Source: Polaribacter sp. | Lineage (GTDB): Bacteria > Bacteroidota > Bacteroidia > Flavobacteriales > Flavobacteriaceae | Assembly: GCA_029245665.1 (NCBI GenBank) | Contig: JAQWOW010000116.1 | Span: 1 to 6,197 of the forward strand | Length of the DNA stretch: 6,197 nt | Direction of reading: 5' to 3' | Shown: positions 1 through 5,762 of the stretch, piece after piece | How positions within the stretch are numbered: position 1 is the stretch's first letter | Layout of the letters: each line of letters starts with the position of its first letter | Notes under the pieces: model-generated | The model's input: the letters and a program-made list of their open reading frames with translations, nothing else | What the model was told of the DNA's origin: nothing | Database searches by the model: none | Made by a program: the position numbers and the translations under genes

Positions 1-872
1 ATTTAAATCTCTTGAACACTGAATATGGTATTTATTTAGGGGGTATAATTAATCAGTTTATAGATAAGTATGAGATTCAAAATATTGATTTCATTGCTTC
101 TCATGGGCACACTGTTTTGCATCAGCCAGAAAAAGGAATTACACTTCAGATTGGAGATGGTCAAGCAATTGCAACGACTACAAAACAAAAAGTTATTTGC
201 GACTTTAGAACCCAAGACCTAAGGTTGGGAGGGCAAGGTGCTCCTTTGGTTCCAATTGGTGATGAATTGCTTTTTTCTAATTATGATTTTTGTTTAAATC
301 TTGGAGGTTTTTCAAATGTATCTTATGGTAAAGAGGGTAAAAGAATTGCTTTTGATATCTGCCCTGTTAATATTGTTTTAAATCATTATGCCAATAAGCT
401 TGGGTTTGAATATGATGAATTTGGAATTTTAGCTACTAAAGGAAAATTAAATAGTACGCTTTTAGCCGCTCTTAATTCTTTGAGCTATTATTCTCAAAGT
501 CCACCCAAATCTTTAGGGTTGGAGTGGGTGAAAGAAACTATTTTTCCATTAATTGATGATTTTGAAACGGATGACTTCGCAATATTGAGAACTTTTGTAG
601 AACATATTGCAGTTCAAATTAGTCGCGTTATTCACAAGAATAATTCAGTTTTAATTACTGGAGGCGGTGCTTTTAATTCTTTTTTAATGAATAGGATTGA
701 AATAATTTCACAAACGAAGGTTTCATTGGCTAAAAAAGAAATCGTAGATTATAAAGAAGCCCTAATTTTTGCTTTTTTAGGATTGTTAAGGGTTGGTGAT
801 CAAGTTAATTGTTTGTCAAGTGTTACTGGAGCTCAAAAAGACCATTCTTCAGGAATGATTTTTTTACCCTAA
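1..872 (+). CDS. anmK: Anhydro-N-acetylmuramic acid kinase, 5'-truncated by the window edge
   Basis: This enzyme uses ATP to open and phosphorylate 1,6-anhydro-MurNAc, giving MurNAc-6-phosphate in cytoplasmic peptidoglycan recycling. The frame is open from base 3 without a start, so 289 residues are visible. The family is about 350-390 aa, so the N-terminal part with the MSGTSxDGxD nucleotide-binding motif lies outside the window. Visible motifs in order (residue 1 = codon at base 3): SHGHT (33-37), LQIGDG (48-53), DFRTQDLRLGGQGAPLVP (67-84), LNLGGFSNV (98-106), FDICPVN (117-123), PPKSLG (167-172), ITGGGAFN (218-225) and KEALIFAFLG (251-260). The Asp of FDICPVN matches the catalytic Asp of the FDTGPGN motif in proteobacterial enzymes; the surrounding Thr and Gly are replaced. 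The TTG at base 12 is an internal Leu codon, not a start. The C terminus looks complete. Identity is confident from the whole motif series. Confidence 0.94.
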   Translation, partial: LNLLNTEYGIYLGGIINQFIDKYEIQNIDFIASHGHTVLHQPEKGITLQIGDGQAIATTTKQKVICDFRTQDLRLGGQGAPLVPIGDELLFSNYDFCLNLGGFSNVSYGKEGKRIAFDICPVNIVLNHYANKLGFEYDEFGILATKGKLNSTLLAALNSLSYYSQSPPKSLGLEWVKETIFPLIDDFETDDFAILRTFVEHIAVQISRVIHKNNSVLITGGGAFNSFLMNRIEIISQTKVSLAKKEIVDYKEALIFAFLGLLRVGDQVNCLSSVTGAQKDHSSGMIFLP

Positions 873-881
873 GGACTCAAT

Positions 882-905
882 AAAAAATTGCCCAATCGAT
901 TTTTT
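882..905 (+). terminator. Possible weak AT-rich terminator after anmK
   Basis: Ten bases after the anmK stop, AAAAAATTG (882-890) can pair with CGATTTTTT (897-905) across a 6-nt loop, with one G-U pair. The right arm itself is the T-run. A stem with so few G/C pairs is marginal, and its left arm overlaps the likely -33 element of the next promoter, so it may be fortuitous. Confidence 0.35.
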
Positions 906-917
906 ACAATACTTTTG
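888..917 (+). promoter_or_regulatory. Bacteroidota-type promoter for the dehydrogenase-nhaD unit
   Basis: TTG at 888-890 is followed after 19 nt by TACTTTTG at 910-917, a full match to the Bacteroidota primary-sigma pattern TTG / TAnnTTTG at a usual spacing. Transcription would start near 920-925 and give a leader of roughly 130 nt before the ATG at 1054. It is the only full two-part match I found in the intergenic regions of this window. The start site is inferred. Confidence 0.55.
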
Positions 918-974
918 TTAGGTATCAAATATATAATAGTTTTAATAATTTTTAAATGAATCAACTTTAGCTTT

Positions 975-992
975 TCCCCAGAAGGGGATTTT
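975..992 (+). promoter_or_regulatory. Short G/C hairpin plus T-run in the dehydrogenase leader
   Basis: TCCCC (975-979) pairs with GGGGA (984-988) around an AGAA tetraloop, followed directly by TTTT (989-992). It stands out as the only G/C-rich patch in a very A/T-rich gap. If the promoter at 888-917 is used, the hairpin lies inside the mRNA leader about 60 nt before the start codon, where it could act as a weak attenuator or an mRNA stabiliser. If transcription instead begins downstream, it could be the anmK terminator. The 5-bp stem is short for a strong terminator. Confidence 0.4.
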
Positions 993-1053
993 AATACACA
1001 ATAGAAAATTGTTTAAAAAAGCAAAAAAAAGTGAATTTATTTAAAATAATATT

Positions 1054-2286
1054 ATGAAAGAACTATTAAAAAAATATGAAGACAAGCAGCCAGAAATTGT
1101 TTTTCATTGGAAAGATCAAGAAACTGAAGCAGAAGGTTGGACCGTTATAAATTCCTTAAGAGGCGGAGCAGCAGGTGGAGGGACAAGAATGAGAAAAGGC
1201 TTGGATATGAATGAGGTCCTTTCTTTGGCCAAAACAATGGAAGTGAAGTTTACCGTTTCGGGTCCGGCAATAGGTGGTGCAAAATCTGGAATTAATTTCG
1301 ATCCAAACGATCCAAGAAAAAGAGCTGTTTTAGAACGGTGGTTCAGTGCCGTAACACCCTTATTAAAGCATTATTATGGTACCGGAGGAGATTTAAACGT
1401 AGATGCTGACAAAGACGTGATTCCTATAACAGAAGATTGTGGTGTTTGGCATCCGCAAGAAGGCATCTTTAATGGGCATTTTAAGCCAACAGAAGCAGAT
1501 AAAATTAATAGAATTGGGCAATTGCGTCTCGGTGTCATCAAAGTAATAGAAAACAAAGAATTTTCGCCAGATATTTCAAGAAAATATACAATTGCAGATA
1601 TGTTAACTGGCTATGGCGTTGCAGAAGCCGTAAAACACTATTATGCTATTTATGGAGGTGAAATTAAAGACAAAAGGGCCATTGTTCAAGGATTTGGAAA
1701 TGTAGGTTCCGCAGCGGCTTATTACCTGTCAAAATTGGGGGTTAAGGTTGTTGGGATTATAGATAGAGATGGAGGTGTTGTGAATGAAAAAGGATTTTCT
1801 GTGCAAGAAATGACGGACTTATTTCTAGCGAAGGAGGGTACTAAATTGGTTTCGAAAAACATGATTTCTTTTGAGGAAATTAATCAAAAAATATGGAGTA
1901 TCCCTGCTGAAATATTTATTCCGGCAGCAGCTTCAAGATTGGTGTCTAAAAATCAAGTTCAGCAAATGATTAATGCTGGATTAGAGGTGATATCTCCTGG
2001 AGCTAATGTTCCTTTTGCAGATAAAGAAATTTTCTTCGGGCCAATTATGGAATATACAGATAATTACTTAAGTTTGCTACCGGATTTTATTTCTAATTGT
2101 GGTATCGCTAGAGTTTTTGCTTATTTGATGGAAGGAAGAGTAACACTACCGATGCAAGACAAAGCCATTTTTGACGATACTTCAAATACAATAAAAAAAG
2201 CATTGCAGAAGACCTATGAAATGAGTGCTTCAAAAACAAAAATATGTTCAACTGCTTTTGAGATAGCACTAAAACAATTGATATAA
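1054..2286 (+). CDS. Glu/Leu/Phe/Val-type amino-acid dehydrogenase, probably not glutamate-specific
   Basis: A 410-aa cytoplasmic enzyme of the family that reversibly and oxidatively deaminates an L-amino acid to its 2-oxo acid, releasing ammonium with NAD(P)+. The N-terminal catalytic domain holds GGGTRM (41-46), Lys65, Lys77 in GGAKSG (74-79) and Asp113 in GTGGDLNVDADKD (109-121); these match the two catalytic lysines and the catalytic Asp of clostridial glutamate dehydrogenase. The Rossmann domain has GFGNVGSAA (213-221) and VVGIIDRDG (232-240). By eye alignment, the Lys and Ser that hold the glutamate side-chain carboxylate (K89 and S380 in Clostridium symbiosum) correspond to Gly41 and Phe355 here, pointing to a hydrophobic or other substrate, as in leucine dehydrogenase. 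NAD versus NADP preference cannot be read. Length is usual. The ATG follows an A/T-rich leader without Shine-Dalgarno. It is 15 nt from nhaD and probably co-transcribed with it. Confidence 0.9.
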   Translation: MKELLKKYEDKQPEIVFHWKDQETEAEGWTVINSLRGGAAGGGTRMRKGLDMNEVLSLAKTMEVKFTVSGPAIGGAKSGINFDPNDPRKRAVLERWFSAVTPLLKHYYGTGGDLNVDADKDVIPITEDCGVWHPQEGIFNGHFKPTEADKINRIGQLRLGVIKVIENKEFSPDISRKYTIADMLTGYGVAEAVKHYYAIYGGEIKDKRAIVQGFGNVGSAAAYYLSKLGVKVVGIIDRDGGVVNEKGFSVQEMTDLFLAKEGTKLVSKNMISFEEINQKIWSIPAEIFIPAAASRLVSKNQVQQMINAGLEVISPGANVPFADKEIFFGPIMEYTDNYLSLLPDFISNCGIARVFAYLMEGRVTLPMQDKAIFDDTSNTIKKALQKTYEMSASKTKICSTAFEIALKQLI

Positions 2287-2301
2287 ACTAAAAAAAAATA
2301 A

Positions 2302-3696
2302 ATGGAATCAGTAATTATTATTGTATTTGTAATGGGCTATTTGGCCATTACTCTTGAGCACAACTTAAAATTAGATAAATTAATTCCTGCTTTAATTATG
2401 ATGGCGGTCTGTTGGGCTTTAGTTGCTTTAGGTGTTGATGGTTTTACGAATTGGTTTGATTCAAGCAAACATGGTTTGGTTGATGGTTTTGCTGCGATGG
2501 TACATGATGATAAGTTGCATTTAGTTGAAGAAACCCTATTACATCATTTAGGAAAAACTGCTGAAATCTTAGTGTTTTTGTTGGGAGCAATGACAATTGT
2601 TGAAATCATTGATTATTTTGATGGTTTTTCTACGATTAAAGGATATGTGAATTTTAAAAGTAAAAAGAAACTTCTATGGATGTTCTCAATTTTAGCTTTT
2701 ATTTTATCTGCAATTATAGATAATTTAACAGCTACCATTGTACTGATTTCAATTTTACAGAAAATTGTTAAAAAAAGAGAAGACAGAATATGGTTTGCAG
2801 GTTTAACGATTATTGCAGCAAATGCTGGAGGCGCTTTTTCTCCAATAGGAGATGTAACTACAACAATGCTTTGGATTGGTGATAAGGTCAGTACAGGAAT
2901 GTTATTTACCTATTTATTCCTACCATCACTTTTGTGTATGGTTGTACCCACTTTTATTGCAACATTCTTACCCGCTTTTAGAGGAGAAATAGATTTTGAT
3001 GAACATGAAGTTGAGAAAGCTAAAAGCCAACATAGCGCAAGAATGTTGTACTTAGGATTGGGCGCAATCTTGTTTGTGCCAATTTTTAAAACGGTTACGC
3101 ATCTGCCTCCATATGTTGGTATGATGTTGTCTTTGGCTGTTGTGGCAACTTTTGCTGAAATTTACAGTAGATCAAAGTTTTCTTTGACAGATTTTAATTC
3201 AACAGAATCAGATGCGAATGCCCATCATAGTCCTGTTCACCATTCATTATCTAAAATAGAAATGCCAAGTATTTTATTTTTCTTAGGAATTTTAATGGCA
3301 GTTGCAGCTCTAGAATCATTAGGAATTTTATTTAATTTTGCAGATAATTTAAAACAAGGAATCCCTTTAATAGGATCTGAATTAGAAGGAACTGTAGTTT
3401 CTGATTTGGTTGTTATTTTGTTAGGAGTTGGTTCTGCTATTATTGATAATGTACCATTAGTTGCTGCAAGTTTGGGGATGTTCTCAGAGGGTATCGATAA
3501 CCCTTTGTGGCACTTTATTGCTTTCTCTGCAGGTACAGGAGGGTCTATGTTAATCATTGGTTCTGCAGCAGGAGTTGTTGCTATGGGAATGGAGAAAATA
3601 GATTTTTTCTGGTATTTGAAAAAAATATCTTGGTTAGCACTCATCGGATTTTTAATTGGTTCAGCAGCATTTGTAGTACTAAGAGAGTTTGTGTAG
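2302..3696 (+). CDS. nhaD: NhaD-family Na+/H+ antiporter
   Basis: A 464-aa inner-membrane antiporter of the ion-transporter (ArsB/NhaD) superfamily that exports Na+ (often Li+) in exchange for H+. It is hydrophobic almost throughout, with about 11-12 membrane segments. Two repeat halves each carry an Asp-Asn pair in a membrane segment: IIDNLTA (138-144, Asp140) and IIDNVPL (380-386, Asp382). Each is followed by a Gly/Ser/Thr-rich re-entrant-type stretch: NAGGAFSPIGDVTTT (174-188) and SAGTGGSMLIIGSAAG (409-424). This duplicated architecture is characteristic of the family. The central hydrophilic loop (about 290-320) contains a histidine cluster at 308, 309, 313 and 314, and another loop (about 66-82) has His68, His73, His81 and His82. 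The ATG at 2302 lies 15 nt after the dehydrogenase stop in an A-run without Shine-Dalgarno. The gene ends before a strong terminator, so it closes the two-gene unit. Subfamily assignment is from motifs; ion specificity is inferred from the family. Confidence 0.92.
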   Translation: MESVIIIVFVMGYLAITLEHNLKLDKLIPALIMMAVCWALVALGVDGFTNWFDSSKHGLVDGFAAMVHDDKLHLVEETLLHHLGKTAEILVFLLGAMTIVEIIDYFDGFSTIKGYVNFKSKKKLLWMFSILAFILSAIIDNLTATIVLISILQKIVKKREDRIWFAGLTIIAANAGGAFSPIGDVTTTMLWIGDKVSTGMLFTYLFLPSLLCMVVPTFIATFLPAFRGEIDFDEHEVEKAKSQHSARMLYLGLGAILFVPIFKTVTHLPPYVGMMLSLAVVATFAEIYSRSKFSLTDFNSTESDANAHHSPVHHSLSKIEMPSILFFLGILMAVAALESLGILFNFADNLKQGIPLIGSELEGTVVSDLVVILLGVGSAIIDNVPLVAASLGMFSEGIDNPLWHFIAFSAGTGGSMLIIGSAAGVVAMGMEKIDFFWYLKKISWLALIGFLIGSAAFVVLREFV

Positions 3697-3715
3697 CCTT
3701 TTAAAAAAAAATAAT

Positions 3716-3755
3716 AAAAATGTCATTTTGTGAAATTTCAGAATGGCATTTTTTT
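3716..3755 (+). terminator. Rho-independent terminator after nhaD
   Basis: The arms at 3716-3730 (AAAAATGTCATTTTG) and 3739-3753 (CAGAATGGCATTTTT) pair over 15 bp with two G-U wobbles and no mismatch around an 8-nt loop (TGAAATTT). The right arm runs into a T-run ending at 3755. It begins 20 nt after the nhaD stop and separates this unit from exbB. Because the left arm starts in an A-run, the structure could also stop transcription from the opposite strand, though no minus-strand gene is seen here. Confidence 0.85.
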
Positions 3756-3838
3756 ATATAAAATTGGATCTTTCATATTTAAGCAATTTTAAAAAAGAAT
3801 AGTCGTTACCTATATAAAGAACAAAAAAAGAGAATAGA

Positions 3839-4528
3839 ATGAATTCATTTTTTCAAACAAATAAAGAACTTTTAGAGGAAGTAGTTTCAGAAGAAAAAAC
3901 ACTTTCTATCTATAATTTAATTATGGATGGTGGTACAGGGGGGCAAATTATAATAGGTCTTCTCTTTGTTTTGTTAGGTGTTGGTTTGTATATCTATTTC
4001 GAACGTTATTTTGCAATAAAATCTGCCTCAAAAATTGATGAAAATTTCATGAATCAAATTAAAGATTTTGTTTCAAACGGTAAATTAGAAGCTGCAGATG
4101 CTTTGTGTAAAAGTAAAAACACACCAACAGCTAGGCTAATTGGTAAGGGGATTTCTAGAATTGGAAAACCCTTAGATGACATCAATACAGCAATAGAAAC
4201 TGCAGGAAAACTAGAGGTGTATCAGTTAGAAAAAAATGTGAGTGTTTTGGCGACTATAGCGGGTGCGGCTCCTATGATAGGGTTTTTAGGAACCGTTATT
4301 GGGATGATTATTGCTATTCATGAAATAGCAAATGCTGGTGGTCAAATTGATATTAAAATGCTTTCTGATGGGCTCTATACTGCTATGACCACAACAGTTG
4401 CTGGTTTAATTGTGGGTATTATAGCTTATGTTACTTACAATCATTTGGTGGTTCGGACTGATAAAGTTGTGTATCAAATGGAAGCAAAATCTGTTGAGTT
4501 TTTAGATTTGTTAAACGAACCTGTTTAA
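3839..4528 (+). CDS. exbB: ExbB/TolQ/MotA-family proton-channel subunit
   Basis: A 229-aa inner-membrane protein that forms the pentameric part of the proton-driven ExbB-ExbD motor energising TonB. Three membrane segments are visible at about 36-56, 134-162 and 179-201, with a large cytoplasmic loop between the first two (about 60-130). The family signature reads LATIAGAAPMIGFLGTVIGM at 137-156, and the third segment has TAMTTTVAGLIVGI at 181-194. Thr152 and a Thr at 184-186 fall where polar residues line the channel in ExbB/TolQ. The start at 3839 gives a roughly 35-residue N-terminal extension before the first membrane segment; Met29 (ATG at 3923) is a less likely alternative. It lies about 80 nt after the terminator, so its promoter should be in 3756-3838; only a weak candidate (TTG at 3764-3766, CAATTTTA at 3784-3791) is visible. 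ExbB versus TolQ is decided by the exbD and tonB neighbours. Confidence 0.93.
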   Translation: MNSFFQTNKELLEEVVSEEKTLSIYNLIMDGGTGGQIIIGLLFVLLGVGLYIYFERYFAIKSASKIDENFMNQIKDFVSNGKLEAADALCKSKNTPTARLIGKGISRIGKPLDDINTAIETAGKLEVYQLEKNVSVLATIAGAAPMIGFLGTVIGMIIAIHEIANAGGQIDIKMLSDGLYTAMTTTVAGLIVGIIAYVTYNHLVVRTDKVVYQMEAKSVEFLDLLNEPV

Positions 4529-4529
4529 G

Positions 4530-4925
4530 ATGAATTTACGGGGAAGAAATAAAATAGATCCAGCTTTCAATATGTCGTCAATGACAGATATTGTTTTTTT
4601 ATTGTTGATATTCTTCATGCTCACATCAACATTAGTTACCGTTAGTGCAATTGATGTCTTATTGCCAAAGGCTGGAGGTAAGACAGAAAATAGTTCATCG
4701 ATTGCAGTAACAATTACTAGTAAATCGCTCTTTTATATCGATAAAACGAAAGTAAGCGCATCTAGTTTAGAAAGTGAAATTGTAAGAAAAGTAGGAGTAG
4801 ACAAAAAGAAAACGATTATAATTAGAGGAGATAAAGATGTTCCTTATAAAAATGTAATGAAAGTGATAGACATTGCAAATAAGAATAAATTAAAAATGAT
4901 TTTAGCCGTAAAAGGAGGAAAATAA
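4530..4925 (+). CDS. exbD: ExbD/TolR-family proton-channel subunit
   Basis: A 131-aa partner of ExbB with a short cytoplasmic N terminus, one membrane helix and a periplasmic domain. The helix (about 18-40) begins with MSSMTDIVFLLLIFFMLTS; Asp20 corresponds to the essential membrane Asp (Asp25 in E. coli ExbD) that is protonated during motor function. The periplasmic part shows the usual ending: IIIRGDKDVPYKNVMKVID at about 96-114, then a final strand (KMILAVKGGK). Its ATG begins one base after the exbB stop, which suggests translational coupling and balanced synthesis; the tonB start follows its stop after one base. Length is typical. TolR is the alternative name, but no tolB, tolA or pal follows. 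Confidence 0.93.
   Translation: MNLRGRNKIDPAFNMSSMTDIVFLLLIFFMLTSTLVTVSAIDVLLPKAGGKTENSSSIAVTITSKSLFYIDKTKVSASSLESEIVRKVGVDKKKTIIIRGDKDVPYKNVMKVIDIANKNKLKMILAVKGGK
4913..4918 (+). promoter_or_regulatory. AGGAGG Shine-Dalgarno-like site before tonB
   Basis: A full AGGAGG lies 8 nt before the ATG at 4927, an ideal spacing. It is built from the last exbD codons (Lys-Gly-Gly-Lys), so it may be a coding coincidence. No other gene start in this window has a comparable site, and ribosomes of Flavobacteriia are known to use Shine-Dalgarno pairing little. Confidence 0.45.
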
Positions 4926-4926
4926 C

Positions 4927-5745
4927 ATGTCAGTTTTAGAGGTCAAACATAAGCGTAAATCAGCAATAATTACTGCGATGATCTTAATTTTGATCCTCTT
5001 CGGAATTTTTAATTATGGGTTGCAATACTTAGATCCACCTGCAGAATACGGTTTGGCTATTAATTTCGGAACTTTTGACGATGGTGCTGGAGAACCGGTT
5101 GAAGAAGCTACTAAAATACGTTCGCCAAAATTAGAAAAAAAATCAGAAATAATTGAAGAAGAGGTGGTCGAAACTTCAAAAGAAACTATTGAGGAAGAGC
5201 TTATTACCGATCTTACATCAAAAGAAGTTTCTATTGTAGAAAAAACGAAAGAGGGTAAAAAGGAACCTCTTAAAGAAGTCGTTAAAAATGAGCCTTTAAA
5301 GCCCAAGCTCTCAAAAGAAACTCAAGATGCTTTAAATAGTCTGCTACGCGAGAATTCGCCCAATAAAAAATTAGATGGAGAAGGTGACGACAAAGAATTG
5401 AAAGTTAAAGGAAGTGAAAAAGGCGATGTAAATGAGTCTAAATACGATGGTGATTCAGGTATTGGTGCTGATGTGAATTATAATTTAGCAGGAAGAAAAG
5501 CATTAATAATACCAAAGGAGCAACCAGATTGTCAGGAAGAAGGAGTTGTTGTTGTTCGAATTCAGGTTGATAAAAGCGGAAATGTAATATATGCACTTGC
5601 AGGTGTTAAAGGGACAACTAACTCAGCGCCTTGTTTGTTAAAGCCTGCCAAAGAAGCTGCTTTAAGAACGAAATGGAATGCAGATTCCAACGCTTCACTA
5701 AAACAAGTAGGGACTATTATTTATAAATTTTCTTTAACGAAATAA
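4927..5745 (+). CDS. tonB: TonB-type energy transducer with a charged, Pro-poor linker
   Basis: A 272-aa protein expected to transmit the ExbB-ExbD motor's energy across the periplasm to TonB-dependent outer-membrane receptors. A basic N terminus (KHKRK, 7-11) precedes one membrane segment (about 12-34), giving the N-in orientation of TonB/TolA. A long linker (about 55-185) is rich in Glu and Lys with few prolines, unlike the Pro-Glu/Pro-Lys linker of E. coli TonB. The C-terminal domain starts near AGRKALIIPKEQPDCQEEG (188-206) and continues with VVVVRIQVDKSGNV (207-220), the strand-turn-strand seen in Bacteroidota TonB family domains. Its only cysteines, Cys202 and Cys236, are both in this periplasmic domain and could form a disulfide. 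The start follows exbD by one base behind AGGAGG. A TolA-like role is possible, but the C-terminal domain and the two neighbours favour TonB. Confidence 0.85.
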   Translation: MSVLEVKHKRKSAIITAMILILILFGIFNYGLQYLDPPAEYGLAINFGTFDDGAGEPVEEATKIRSPKLEKKSEIIEEEVVETSKETIEEELITDLTSKEVSIVEKTKEGKKEPLKEVVKNEPLKPKLSKETQDALNSLLRENSPNKKLDGEGDDKELKVKGSEKGDVNESKYDGDSGIGADVNYNLAGRKALIIPKEQPDCQEEGVVVVRIQVDKSGNVIYALAGVKGTTNSAPCLLKPAKEAALRTKWNADSNASLKQVGTIIYKFSLTK

Positions 5746-5750
5746 TCACG

Positions 5751-5758
5751 TATTTTTG
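5751..5758 (+). promoter_or_regulatory. Possible -7 promoter element directly before folC
   Basis: TATTTTTG matches the Bacteroidota -7 pattern TAnnTTTG exactly and ends 4 nt before the folC ATG at 5763. No TTG is visible at the expected upstream distance; only TTT occurs at 5733-5735. If it is active, the transcript would begin at or next to the start codon. Confidence 0.3.
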
Positions 5759-5762
5759 AAAC

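Noticed and set aside
12..14. TTG at base 12 as the start of anmK
   Set aside because: The frame is open upstream to the window edge and the protein lacks its N-terminal nucleotide-binding motif, so the gene simply continues to the left.
956..970. Four-codon frame MNQL as a leader peptide gene
   Set aside because: Too short and too common by chance in A/T-rich DNA to annotate; kept only as a part of the leader observation.
1374..1556. 60-codon minus-strand open frame inside the dehydrogenase gene
   Set aside because: It lies wholly within a strongly conserved coding region and its translation shows no family features; it is a shadow frame.
3237..3704. Open frames on the minus strand (3237-3644) and in another plus frame (3507-3704) over the end of nhaD
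   Set aside because: The nhaD frame carries the conserved antiporter motifs here; the alternatives have no recognisable domain and no start signals.
3764..3791. Promoter candidate for exbB (TTG, 17 nt, CAATTTTA)
   Set aside because: The -7 part misses two of the defining bases of TAnnTTTG, so it is not better than expected by chance in this A/T-rich gap.
5013..5306. 97-codon minus-strand open frame in tonB
   Set aside because: It is antisense to the Glu/Lys-rich linker; the Ser/Phe-rich translation is what the reverse complement of GAA/AAA codons gives.
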